The notes under the pieces were generated by a model. The model ran no database searches. It had not been told where the DNA came from and saw nothing but the letters and a program-made list of their open reading frames with translations. From RGIG4140 sp045655105 (GTDB taxonomy: Bacteria; Pseudomonadota; Alphaproteobacteria; CAAHEQ01; UBA3637): a stretch of DNA of 58,149 nt. This document shows positions 44,509-52,794 of this stretch, piece after piece; position 1 is the stretch's first letter, and each line of letters starts with the position of its first letter. The position numbers and the translations under genes are program-made. The DNA is taken from NCBI GenBank assembly GCA_045655105.1, contig JAZOOQ010000014.1, positions 1-58,149 on the forward strand, in the 5' to 3' direction.

Positions 44509-46551
44509 ATGACACGCACCATTTTAAAAGGAGAACCATATCCATTAGGAGCTACATATGATGGAAAGGGTGTGAATTTTGCGCTTTTTTCTTCTTCAGC
44601 AACAAAGGTTGAACTATGCCTTTTTGATAGTTCTGGGAAACAAGAAGAGCGTATTGTGTTGCCCGAATATACAGATGAAGTATTTCATGGATATATTGAG
44701 GGGTTAAAACCTGGTCAATTATATGGATATCGTGTTTATGGGCCTTATGAACCAGAAAATGGCTTGCGATTTAATCCAAATAAGCTCTTGATTGATCCTT
44801 ATGCAAAGTTGCTGACTGGACCAATTTCAGCACATAACTCAATGCTTGGTTATCAAGCTTTATCCAAAAAAGAAGATTTATCTTTTTCTAAAACAGATTC
44901 TGCCCCATTTGTGCCAAAAGGAATTATTACAGATGAATTAGCATTCGATTGGGGTGGTATTTCTAAACCAAAAGTTCCATGGACAGATGAAATTATTTAT
45001 GAAGCGCATGTGAAAAGTTTTACTGCTTTAAATCCAGAGATTGATAAGGCTTTTAGGGGTACCTTTAAGGGAATGAGTACCAAAAAAGTGATTGAATATA
45101 TTAAATCATTAGGTGTTAGCTCTGTTGAATTGTTGCCGATTGCTTCTTTTATGAATAGTGGTTTTTTAAAAGAGAAAGGGCTTTCAAACTATTGGGGATA
45201 TGATCCAATTGCTTTTATGGCACCTCAAGCCTCGTATTTATCAGACAAACGAAATTTAGATGAATTAAAACAGATGGTGCGTGTGTTCCACGAAGCTGGT
45301 GTTGAAGTGATTTTAGACGTTGTTTATAATCATACAGGCGAAGGTAATCAAATGGGACAAACGCTTTGTTATCGAGGGATTGATAATCAGGTTTATTATC
45401 GATTAAATAAAGAAAATAAGCGCTATTATGAAGATACAACTGGTTGTGGTGCTTCTTTTAACTTAGGGCACCCTCGCGTTTTACAATTGGTGATGGATTC
45501 GTTGCGCTATTGGGCCAACACGATGCAAATTGATGGATTCAGATTTGATTTGGCTACTACTTTGGCGCGTGACGAAAATAATCAATATGGTGCTAAAAGT
45601 GCCTTTTTATCAACAGTTCAACAAGATCCAACTTTGCAACGTTTAAAGCTTATTGCTGAACCATGGGATTTGGGGCTTGGCGGATATCAAGTTGGTTTTT
45701 TTAGGCCAGGTTGGGCAGAATGGAATGATAAATTTAGAGATACTATGCGCAGATTTTGGCGTGGTGATGAAGGGCAGGCAGGGGATTTTGCTTCCCGTTT
45801 AACGGGTTCTTCTGATGTATATCAGTATCGTGGTAGAAGACCATGGGAATCTGTTAATTTTATCACGGCTCATGATGGTTTTACTTTGAATGATCTTGTA
45901 TCATATAATCAAAAACATAATGAAGCGAATGGTGAAGATAATCGTGATGGAACGGATCATAATTTATCTTATAATGGTGGTGTTGAAGGACCAACAAATG
46001 ATCCTATTGTGTTGAAAAACAGAATGGATCGAGCAAAAGCATTAATGGCAACATTATTGCTCTCATTCGGAACGCCAATGATCAGATCCGGTGATGAGAT
46101 TATGGCCTCGCAACAAGGCAATAATAACACATACGCCCAAGATAATGAATATTCATGGATTGATTGGGAACATATAACAGAGCAAGGCAAAGAAATGCTT
46201 AAAATGGTGAAGGAATTGATGTCTTTTCGTCAATCAAGACCAATTATGGAACATAGTCATTTCTTTACCGAAGATATTTGCACATGGTATAAACCAGATG
46301 GCTTGCAAATGGAAAAAAATGACTGGCATTATTATGTGAGGGCTGTTTCTTGTTTGATAAAAAATCATAAAAATAACAATAGGTTATTTATGATTTTTAA
46401 TGCATATCATGAAGAAATTAAGTGGACTTTGCCTGCAAGAGATTTTGATTGGAAGATTGTTTTTTCAACATCAGATACGTTAAAAAAACAAAAAGTTAAA
46501 AGTTTAAAAGTACCACCATTTAGCGTTGTGGTATTAGAAAAAATGAAATAG
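44509..46551 (+). CDS. glgX: Glycogen debranching enzyme GlgX
   Basis: GlgX (GH13 isoamylase type, 680 residues) removes short branches left by glycogen phosphorylase. CBM48 lies at the N-terminus (PLGATYDGKGVNFALFSSSA), then the barrel with VILDVVYNHTGEG, the nucleophile in GFRFDLATTLAR, the acid in LIAEPWDLG and the transition-state Asp in NFITAHDGFTLNDL. GGGGGATAG precedes the ATG. malQ follows after 9 bases. Confidence 0.96.
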   Translation: MTRTILKGEPYPLGATYDGKGVNFALFSSSATKVELCLFDSSGKQEERIVLPEYTDEVFHGYIEGLKPGQLYGYRVYGPYEPENGLRFNPNKLLIDPYAKLLTGPISAHNSMLGYQALSKKEDLSFSKTDSAPFVPKGIITDELAFDWGGISKPKVPWTDEIIYEAHVKSFTALNPEIDKAFRGTFKGMSTKKVIEYIKSLGVSSVELLPIASFMNSGFLKEKGLSNYWGYDPIAFMAPQASYLSDKRNLDELKQMVRVFHEAGVEVILDVVYNHTGEGNQMGQTLCYRGIDNQVYYRLNKENKRYYEDTTGCGASFNLGHPRVLQLVMDSLRYWANTMQIDGFRFDLATTLARDENNQYGAKSAFLSTVQQDPTLQRLKLIAEPWDLGLGGYQVGFFRPGWAEWNDKFRDTMRRFWRGDEGQAGDFASRLTGSSDVYQYRGRRPWESVNFITAHDGFTLNDLVSYNQKHNEANGEDNRDGTDHNLSYNGGVEGPTNDPIVLKNRMDRAKALMATLLLSFGTPMIRSGDEIMASQQGNNNTYAQDNEYSWIDWEHITEQGKEMLKMVKELMSFRQSRPIMEHSHFFTEDICTWYKPDGLQMEKNDWHYYVRAVSCLIKNHKNNNRLFMIFNAYHEEIKWTLPARDFDWKIVFSTSDTLKKQKVKSLKVPPFSVVVLEKMK

Positions 46552-46560
46552 GGGGAGAAG

Positions 46561-48750
46561 ATGGTAAAAGAGGTTGTTAATCTCGAAAAATTAAATTTGT
46601 TATCTGAAAAAGCAGGTATTTGGCTTAATTTTTGGGATCGTGGAACAAATACTCTTTATGAAGCAGATACTCTTTCTAAGCAAACGATTTTAAAAAGTTT
46701 GGGATATAAAGCTGATACAAATAAAGAAATTGAGGCTTCTTTAAAAAAAATTAAACAAGATGAATATGCTTATTTAATTTCAAAAACGATTGTTGTGCGC
46801 TTAACTGAATCAGAGGATACAATTATTCCCATTTATCTTAAAAAGGAATTAGAAAATGAAACTTTGATTTGGCGCATTAAAACGAGTGAAGGTGAAGAAT
46901 TTTTTGATGAAGTGCCACTTTCATTATTGCCAACGATTCAAGAAGATGAGATTGATGGAGAAGTTTATATTCAAAAAGAATTAAGTTTAATGCTTGAGTT
47001 AGAAATGGGCTATCATTCTTTAAGTGTTCAAATAAAAAAGAAAAAAGAAACTTCATCATTAATTATTGTTCCAGATACTTGTTATATGAATGAAGCATTG
47101 GCTGAGGATAAAAAAGTTTTTGGATATCCTGTTCAATTATATGCTGTTCGATCCAAAAGAAATTGGGGTATTGGTGATTTTAAAGATTTAGAAGGATTAA
47201 TTGATGTTGCTATTAAAACAGGGGCTTCTTTTATTGGAGTGAATCCATTATCCGCTCTTTTTCAAGATAATCCAGATGACGCAAGTCCTTATTTCCCATG
47301 CTCGAGATTGTTTTTAAATCCAATTTATATTGATGTTGAAGGTGTTGCGGAACGAGAAAATTATGTTCAATTTCAACGTTGGTTCTCGTATCCTTCTATT
47401 CAAAGACTTTTAAAAATGGCGCGTCGCGGTAAAACGGTTGATTATCATGCGGTTTTGGGTTTAAAGAAGAGTGCATTTAAAATTTTATATAAAAGATTTA
47501 AGGAGCTTCATTTTGATTTTAATGGGAATGCTTTGACTCAACGGGGAAAAGATTTTAATGCGTTTTTGAAAGAAAAAGGTAAAGCTCTTCAAGATTTTGC
47601 AGTCTTTCAAGTGCTAAGAGATAAAGCTGCTTTAAATAAAACATCAATGATGTGGCGTGAATGGGAAAAGTTTTTTCAAAATCCTTCTTCAAAAGAGCTC
47701 AAAGAATTTATTAAAGAAAATGAAACCGATATTTATAATATTTACTATCAACAATTTATTGCTTTTGAACAATTAGATAAAGTGATTCAAAAAGCAAAAG
47801 CTTTACCATTGGGGCTTTATACGGATATGCCTGTTGGTGTGAGCGATAATTCGGCGGAGGTATGGTCAGATCAAGTTTCATTTATGACAGGGGTAACAAC
47901 GGGTGCACCACCAGATGCCTTTAATCAAAAAGGGCAAGATTGGTCTTTGGCGCCATTTAATCCAAAAGTTCTTCACAAAACGGGATATAAAGCGTTTATA
48001 AATGTGTTAAGAAGTGTAATGAAGGGAGCAGGGGCTGTTCGAATTGATCATGCCTTTGGATTAATGCGCCTTTATTTAAGAGTTCAAGGGGCAACAGGGG
48101 CTTATTTAACTTTCCCATTTAAAGAATTAACAGGGATTTTAGCGCTTGAAAGTCACTTAAACAAAACGGTTGTTATTGCTGAAGATTTGGGAACTGCGCC
48201 AGATGGCTTTTCAAATGAAATGATTAAATTGAATGCTTTTTCATTTAAAATTATGCATTTTGAACGCGATTGGAATGGTTTTATTGCGCCAGAGCACTAT
48301 CCAACTAATTCTTTAATTTCAACGGGAACTCATGATTTGCCTTCTTATACAGGGTTTTATAAAGAGTTAGATTTAGAGCTTGCTAAAAAGATGAAAACCA
48401 TTTCTTTAGAGCAATATACGCACCATAAAGAAAACAGAAAAACAGAAAAAGAATTATTCTTAAAGGCTTTTGAACAACAAGGTTTTGAGATTAAAATGGC
48501 TCAAAAAGAAGAAAAAGAGGTTCCTGCTTGGTTTATTCCATCTGTTTATAAATATTTATCTTTGACAAATAGTAAAATTTTGCTTATAAGACCGGAAGAC
48601 ATTTTTGAAATGGATGAGCAGTTTAATTTGCCTGGAACTTATATGGAATATCCAAATTGGCGCCATAAATTGCCTGTATATCTTGAAGAAATGTTGCAAG
48701 ATAAAAGATTAAAGGATATCGTTCGTATTGTAAAAAAACAAAGAGATTAG
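46561..48750 (+). CDS. malQ: 4-alpha-glucanotransferase (amylomaltase)
   Basis: MalQ (GH77, 729 residues) disproportionates maltodextrins from glycogen turnover. An N-terminal beta-domain region (about residues 1-185) precedes the GH77 core, as in E. coli-type MalQ. Key segments are LYAVRSKRNWGIGDF, ADMPVGV-like TDMPVGVSDNSAEVW, GAPPDAFNQKGQDW, the nucleophile in VRIDHAFGLMRLY, the acid in VIAEDLG and STGTHDLPS. GGGGGAG precedes the ATG. The thioesterase gene starts 5 bases after its stop. Confidence 0.95.
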   Translation: MVKEVVNLEKLNLLSEKAGIWLNFWDRGTNTLYEADTLSKQTILKSLGYKADTNKEIEASLKKIKQDEYAYLISKTIVVRLTESEDTIIPIYLKKELENETLIWRIKTSEGEEFFDEVPLSLLPTIQEDEIDGEVYIQKELSLMLELEMGYHSLSVQIKKKKETSSLIIVPDTCYMNEALAEDKKVFGYPVQLYAVRSKRNWGIGDFKDLEGLIDVAIKTGASFIGVNPLSALFQDNPDDASPYFPCSRLFLNPIYIDVEGVAERENYVQFQRWFSYPSIQRLLKMARRGKTVDYHAVLGLKKSAFKILYKRFKELHFDFNGNALTQRGKDFNAFLKEKGKALQDFAVFQVLRDKAALNKTSMMWREWEKFFQNPSSKELKEFIKENETDIYNIYYQQFIAFEQLDKVIQKAKALPLGLYTDMPVGVSDNSAEVWSDQVSFMTGVTTGAPPDAFNQKGQDWSLAPFNPKVLHKTGYKAFINVLRSVMKGAGAVRIDHAFGLMRLYLRVQGATGAYLTFPFKELTGILALESHLNKTVVIAEDLGTAPDGFSNEMIKLNAFSFKIMHFERDWNGFIAPEHYPTNSLISTGTHDLPSYTGFYKELDLELAKKMKTISLEQYTHHKENRKTEKELFLKAFEQQGFEIKMAQKEEKEVPAWFIPSVYKYLSLTNSKILLIRPEDIFEMDEQFNLPGTYMEYPNWRHKLPVYLEEMLQDKRLKDIVRIVKKQRD

Positions 48751-48755
48751 AATTA

Positions 48756-49496
48756 ATGGATAAATTTCAAAAAAAATATCGCGTCAGATCAGCTGAATGT
48801 GACAGGTTTAATCAATTAAGATTACGCTCCTTATTTAATTTATTTCAAGATATTGCCGATTTGAATGCTGAAGAATTAGGGGTTGGATATAATTTTTGCC
48901 TTCAAAATAATATGACTTGGATGGGGTCTGGGTATCATGTGAAGATTAATAGGTTGCCTAAAAGAGATGAAAACTTGATTTTATCTTCTTGGCCATCAGG
49001 TGTTGCATCCTTATCTGCGATTAGAGATTTTGAGCTTAAAAATGATATGGGTGAAACGCTTCTTGTTGCTTCAAGTAGTTGGATTTTAATTGATTTAATC
49101 AGAAAAAGACCTTTGCCAGTTCAAAAGCATGTGGGGCATTTAAAAGCGCTTGAAGAAAGATCACTTCAAACAAATTTTGAAAAGATTATATTGCCTGAAA
49201 CATTTGAGTATGAGGCTGATGAAGTTATTCGAGAAGATGATATTGATATTAACCAGCATGTGAATAATGCCGTGTATCCTTCTTGGTTATTGGATGCTTT
49301 GCCAGAGGATTTTTTAGCTCATCATCAATTAAAAGAGTTAAAAATTCAATTCAAGCAAGGGGCCGAAAAACAAAGTGTTGTTAAAATATTAAGCCATATT
49401 TCTGATAGTAATGTTTATACGATTGTTCAAGATTCAGAAACAAAAAAAGAATATGCGCGTATTTTTAGTTGTTGGGATAAAAAAGAGTTGGAGTAA
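48756..49496 (+). CDS. Acyl-ACP thioesterase (FatA/FatB-like)
   Basis: The 246-residue protein has two hot-dog domains of the PF01643 type. The first shows YRVRSAECDRFNQLRLRSLFNLFQDIA and the second the catalytic DIDINQHVNNAVYPSWLLDALP with the Asn-His pair used by this family. It should release fatty acids from acyl carrier protein. Such enzymes are common in Firmicutes and Bacteroidota but unusual in Proteobacteria, so horizontal origin is possible. The ribosome binding site is weak and the gene is probably translated by reinitiation after malQ. Confidence 0.88.
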   Translation: MDKFQKKYRVRSAECDRFNQLRLRSLFNLFQDIADLNAEELGVGYNFCLQNNMTWMGSGYHVKINRLPKRDENLILSSWPSGVASLSAIRDFELKNDMGETLLVASSSWILIDLIRKRPLPVQKHVGHLKALEERSLQTNFEKIILPETFEYEADEVIREDDIDINQHVNNAVYPSWLLDALPEDFLAHHQLKELKIQFKQGAEKQSVVKILSHISDSNVYTIVQDSETKKEYARIFSCWDKKELE

Positions 49497-49502
49497 TAAT
49501 TT

Positions 49503-50774
49503 TTGACGAATACATTGGTTTTATTGCCGTATTTAAAACAAGAAACGGATATAAGAACGCCTAAAGCAAGGCTTGAAGAAGTTGCCAGTTTAACAAAGGC
49601 TATTGAATTAAATGTGATTGAAAGTGCGCTTGTTCCTTTAAAAGAAATTAAAGCGAATGCATATATTGGGAAAGGCGTTATTGAAAATTATATTGATTTT
49701 ATTAAAGAAAATGAAATTGATCTGGTTATTTTAGCTTGTAAATTATCTCCACTTCAACAAAGAAACCTTGAAAAAGCATGGAATACAAAAGTTATTGATA
49801 AGACGGCATTGATTTTAGAAATTTTTGGTAAACGAGCGCGCACAAAAGAAGGTGTTCTTCAAGTTGAATTAGCGCATTTAACTTATGCGAGATCTCGTTT
49901 GGTTCGATCATGGACTCACCTTGAACGACAACGCGGTGGTTCCGGGTTCTTGGGAGGGCCAGGTGAAACGCAGATTGAGCTTGACCGAAGATTAATTGAT
50001 GAAGATATCATCAAAATTAAAAAAGAATTAGAGGCAGTGAAAAAAACAAGATATCTGCATAGAGCTGCCCGCCAAAAAGTGCCGTTTCCAATTGTTGCCC
50101 TGGTGGGATATACCAATGCTGGAAAATCCACTTTGTTTAATAAATTAACCCAAGCAAATGTGATGGCAAAAGATATGTTGTTTGCAACACTAGATCCAAC
50201 AATGCGCAAAATTAAATTGCCGTCAGGGCAGGTGGTAATTTTATCTGATACAGTGGGATTTATTTCTGATTTGCCAACAGAATTGATTATGGCTTTTAGG
50301 GCAACGCTTGAAGAAGTGTTAGATGCAGATGTGATCGTTCATGTTAGGGATTATTTTCATGATGATTCAACGGCTCAACGTAAAGATGTTGAGGCGGTTT
50401 TATCTGATTTAGGTCTTCATGATGAAGTTGAAGAAGGTCTGATTGAGGCTTTAAATAAAATGGATCTTTATGATGAAGATGATCGAAAAATGATTTTAGA
50501 ACAAAAGAAACGCCGCCCAAAGGAATGTCCAATTTGTGCTGAAACAGGCGAGGGGTTTGATAAGCTTTTAAATTGCATTGAAGAAGCGTTGAATAAAGAA
50601 GCTAAAGAAGTTGAACTTAAAATACCGGTTACAGATGGAAAGGCGTTGGCGCAAATTTATCAAAAAGCTCAAGTGATAGAGCGAAAAGATTTGCAACGAT
50701 ATATAAAGTTAAAGGTTAAAATTAAAGAAAGTGAACTTTTTTATTTTGAAGAGTTTATGAAAGGCGAAAAATGA
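49503..50774 (+). CDS. hflX: Ribosome-associated GTPase HflX
   Basis: HflX splits stalled or stressed ribosomes. The 423-residue protein has the N-terminal HflX domain, the linker GGPGETQIELDRR, and the G domain with GYTNAGKSTLFN (G1), DTVGFI (G3) and NKMD (G4). The start is TTG at 49503: GGAG stands about 10 bases upstream and the resulting N-terminus (MTNTLVLLPYLK) fits the family, while no ATG occurs before conserved sequence. The stop overlaps the next start in ATGA. Confidence 0.94.
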   Translation: MTNTLVLLPYLKQETDIRTPKARLEEVASLTKAIELNVIESALVPLKEIKANAYIGKGVIENYIDFIKENEIDLVILACKLSPLQQRNLEKAWNTKVIDKTALILEIFGKRARTKEGVLQVELAHLTYARSRLVRSWTHLERQRGGSGFLGGPGETQIELDRRLIDEDIIKIKKELEAVKKTRYLHRAARQKVPFPIVALVGYTNAGKSTLFNKLTQANVMAKDMLFATLDPTMRKIKLPSGQVVILSDTVGFISDLPTELIMAFRATLEEVLDADVIVHVRDYFHDDSTAQRKDVEAVLSDLGLHDEVEEGLIEALNKMDLYDEDDRKMILEQKKRRPKECPICAETGEGFDKLLNCIEEALNKEAKEVELKIPVTDGKALAQIYQKAQVIERKDLQRYIKLKVKIKESELFYFEEFMKGEK

Positions 50775-51094
50775 GCAAACTTTTTGAAAGAAATGTTGAA
50801 GATTTTGTTTGCGCCGTTTGTGGGCAAGAAGTTGAAGGCAATGGATATACCAACCACTGCCCAAAATGTTTATCTTCTTTGCATGTGGATATTAATCCAG
50901 GGGATAGGGCATCAACTTGTCATGGAATAATGTATGCTGTTGGGTATGAAATCAAAAATGGTGCAGAATTTATTTTGCATGAATGTTCAAAATGTGAATT
51001 TCAGCGCAAAAACAAAGTTTCTCCAAAAGATTCAAGAAAAGCCTTGATTGCATTATCTTCTGGAACATTTAATCCATTAGAATTAAAAAAATAA
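50771..51094 (+). CDS. RNHCP domain zinc protein
   Basis: The 107-residue protein is a single RNHCP domain: FVCAVCGQEV, GYTNHCPKCLSS, HVDINPGDRAS and HECSKCEFQRKNK give three Cys pairs for zinc. The family function is unknown, though a nucleic-acid role is often supposed. It overlaps hflX by 4 bases (ATGA), hinting at a ribosome- or RNA-related task. A terminator follows. Confidence 0.9.
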   Translation: MSKLFERNVEDFVCAVCGQEVEGNGYTNHCPKCLSSLHVDINPGDRASTCHGIMYAVGYEIKNGAEFILHECSKCEFQRKNKVSPKDSRKALIALSSGTFNPLELKK

Positions 51095-51100
51095 ATTAAA

Positions 51101-51126
51101 AACCCTGCTTGGAGCAGGGCTTTTTT
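51101..51126 (+). terminator. Intrinsic terminator of the glgB-RNHCP block
   Basis: CCCTGCT, loop TGG, AGCAGGG, then six T residues. Confidence 0.9.
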
Positions 51127-51193
51127 ACAACAAGATTTTTCATCAAATACTTTTCTGTATAAAAGGATTTTTATTTGAGGATTAAAAAAAATA

Positions 51194-51222
51194 TTGAACT
51201 CAAAATATCTTTATGATAAACT
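51194..51222 (+). promoter_or_regulatory. Promoter of the structured RNA and small secreted protein
   Basis: TTGAAC, 17 bases, TAAACT. Predicted start near 51228, exactly at the foot of the first hairpin. Confidence 0.6.
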
Positions 51223-51226
51223 GAAG

Positions 51227-51434
51227 CCTAGATTTAATTTTGTAGAAAGAGATTAAATCTAGGGCGTAGAAACCCTTTGTACAAGTAGTCGTTTAAGCAT
51301 AGCGACTAAAATAAGTATGCCGACTTTCGTCTGATGGACGGATGTCGGTGAATAAGGTTTTGGCCAAATAAGCCGAGCCGTCAACTTGTACACGGTTTTC
51401 TAACATCCGCCCGCCTTTTAAAGGTGGGTTTTGT
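51227..51434 (+). ncRNA. Structured leader RNA or riboswitch-like element, unidentified
   Basis: About 208 bases, more GC-rich than the surroundings, lie between a promoter and an intrinsic terminator. Visible pairings: a 12-bp 5' hairpin (51227-51238 with 51252-51263); a long-range helix TGTACAAG/CTTGTACA (51278-51285 with 51385-51392) extended by TAGAAACC with GGTTTTCTA (51267-51274 with 51394-51402); an H-type pseudoknot (TAGTCG/CGACTA at 51286 and 51303, with loop GCATA pairing TATGC at 51316); a two-part hairpin at 51320-51348; and TTGGC/GCCGA at 51360-51376. GGGCG (51262-51266) can also pair CGCCC (51408-51412), extending the long helix and blocking the terminator stem. I recognise no known RNA family. 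Confidence 0.5.
51410..51434 (+). terminator. Terminator or attenuator before the small secreted protein gene
   Basis: CCCGCCTT pairs AAGGTGGG (one G-T pair) and is followed by TTTTGTTT. It lies 25 bases before the next start codon, the usual position of a transcription attenuator. Confidence 0.6.
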
Positions 51435-51459
51435 TTAACACAATTATTAGGAGAGATGT

Positions 51460-51636
51460 ATGAAAAAAGTGTTATTATTTTCAAGTTTGATTTTGTTTTC
51501 AATTATGTTGACTTCTTTTGCTCAGGCAGGGACCGTTCATGTTAAGGGTTATCATAGACAAGATGGAACATATGTTCAACCGCATACAAGAACTGCTCCA
51601 GATGGGATTAAATGGAATAATAAGTCCAATTGGTAG
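51460..51636 (+). CDS. Small secreted protein of 58 residues
   Basis: The ATG at 51460 has AGGAGAG 4-10 bases upstream and opens a 58-codon frame ending in TAG. Residues 1-23 form a clear Sec signal (MKKVLLF, hydrophobic core, cleavage near SFAQA). The mature 35-residue peptide is polar and basic, with VKGYHRQDGTYVQPHTRT followed by APDGIKWNN. Short exported proteins with a similar DGTYV-x-PH-x-R-T core occur in other proteobacteria, but I know of no function. It sits between the structured RNA and a terminator as a one-gene unit. Confidence 0.78.
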   Translation: MKKVLLFSSLILFSIMLTSFAQAGTVHVKGYHRQDGTYVQPHTRTAPDGIKWNNKSNW

Positions 51637-51640
51637 TGAA

Positions 51641-51667
51641 AAAAGCCCTGCAGGGAGCAGGGCTTTT
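51641..51667. terminator. Bidirectional intrinsic terminator between the small gene and metK
   Basis: AAAAGCCCTGC and its perfect complement flank the loop AGGGA. It ends the small gene on the plus strand and, with AAAA/TTTT flanks, can serve metK on the minus strand. Confidence 0.88.
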
Positions 51668-51689
51668 ATCTTTAAAATAAATCAAATTT

Positions 51690-52703
51690 CTATAACTCAG
51701 CAAAAACAGGGCCTGTTTTGCAAAGTTTTGAAAAAATTGGTTGTCTTAAATTCAATTTTTCAATAATTTCAGATGGTTTTAAATCAACAGAAATATTTTC
51801 AAGTTTAAAAATGCCATCTTTAACAGTTTTCACTAAAGCGCTTGGTAATTCTGCTTTTCCAATGCAAGAAGAAAGATAAACAAAACATTCATCATTATCT
51901 TTCAAATACTCTTTTGCCAATTTTCTGGCATATAAGTTAAGCGTTAAGTCAGCTTTGCTTGGATCTTTTGTCCATGGGCTTCCACCACCAATGGCACATG
52001 AAGTGGAATAAAAATCGCAAGCAAGTTTTCGCCCCGTAATACCACAATCGGCAATAGAGGAGTGATAAGTATAAGCGCCCGTTCCATTGATAATAAGTTG
52101 TTTTGGTGTTTGGCCAAGTGTTTCAATCACAAAGTTTGTTAAATCTTCATGCTCAATCATTGGAATGGCAACAATGGCTGTTAAAATCGTTTCATCTTCA
52201 TCCAAAGTGATTTGAGTTTTAATATCTAATCCCAAGTGTTTGGAATTTTTAGCTTTTTGATATAAGGCATTATTGAGCTTGCGTGCCAAAACCAAATCTT
52301 TTGGCATTAAGTCATCACCTTGCGATGCATAACCAACGAAAACGCCTTGATCGCCCCAACCATCTTGAGTCACGCCTTGTAAAATTTCGCTTGATTGAAT
52401 GCCAATTAAATCAATTACTTTTAACTTGTTGATATCAATGGCTTTTTCTTTCCAGATAGAAGCATATTCTTCATCATATCCAATTTCACGCAGCGCTTGT
52501 TTAACAATTTCATTTATATCATCAATTTTAATATAACCATTGACTTCGCCACCTAAAATAACGGTGTTATCTTTAATCATAACTTCAACGGCATATTTTA
52601 AAGAAGGGTCTTGTTGAATAAGCGTGTCAAGTAAATAAGAACTGATAAAATCGGCAACCTTATCTGGATGACCGATGGATACATATTCTGCAGTTTTAAG
52701 CAT
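51690..52703 (-). CDS. metK: Divergent S-adenosylmethionine synthetase
   Basis: MetK makes SAM from methionine and ATP. The 337-residue protein has the family motifs SIGHPDKVAD near residue 8, GWGDQGVFVGYA near residue 115, and GITGRKLACDFYSTSCAIGGGSPWTKDPSKAD cut to GGGSPWTKDPSKAD near residue 245. It is about 50 residues shorter than the usual 385-400 and the phosphate loop differs from GGGAFSGKD, so it belongs to a divergent branch; activity is likely but not certain. SAM is also the methyl donor of CcrM. AAAAGGA lies 6-12 bases upstream of the ATG. Confidence 0.85.
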   Translation of the reverse strand: MLKTAEYVSIGHPDKVADFISSYLLDTLIQQDPSLKYAVEVMIKDNTVILGGEVNGYIKIDDINEIVKQALREIGYDEEYASIWKEKAIDINKLKVIDLIGIQSSEILQGVTQDGWGDQGVFVGYASQGDDLMPKDLVLARKLNNALYQKAKNSKHLGLDIKTQITLDEDETILTAIVAIPMIEHEDLTNFVIETLGQTPKQLIINGTGAYTYHSSIADCGITGRKLACDFYSTSCAIGGGSPWTKDPSKADLTLNLYARKLAKEYLKDNDECFVYLSSCIGKAELPSALVKTVKDGIFKLENISVDLKPSEIIEKLNLRQPIFSKLCKTGPVFAEL

Positions 52704-52725
52704 AAAAAATCCTTTTTATTTATTG

Positions 52726-52788
52726 TTAACAAAACAATAGATTAAAAGGAAAGGAACAAAATATATCGAAATTTAAACGATTATACAT
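52726..52788 (-). CDS. Possible 20-codon upstream ORF in the metK leader
   Basis: AAAAGGAG lies 6 bases before an ATG at 52788 that opens 20 codons (MYNRLNFDIF, then a Cys- and Phe-rich end) and stops 22 bases before metK. The ribosome binding site is stronger than that of metK. The stop codon lies inside a small hairpin, TATTGTT/AACAATA. It could couple metK translation to the upstream pseudoknot. Translation is unproven and there is no Met run of the attenuation type. Confidence 0.35.
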   Translation of the reverse strand: MYNRLNFDIFCSFPFNLLFC

Positions 52789-52794
52789 TCGTTT

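Noticed and set aside
51227..51434. Permuted (two-piece) tmRNA as the identity of the structured RNA
   Set aside because: I find no tRNA-like acceptor with T-loop, no GGGG-type 5' acceptor and no reading frame encoding a tag ending in LAA or VAA. Not fully excluded without a covariance search.
51227..51434. Group I or group II intron fragment, hammerhead ribozyme
   Set aside because: CTGATGGA and GAGCCG recall hammerhead and domain V sequences, but the remaining core bases and partner stems are absent.
51293..51502. A 69-codon open frame on the minus strand with a PPLKGGR phrase
   Set aside because: It lies antisense to the structured RNA and the secreted-protein gene, has no ribosome binding site, and its sequence is the complement of the hairpins.
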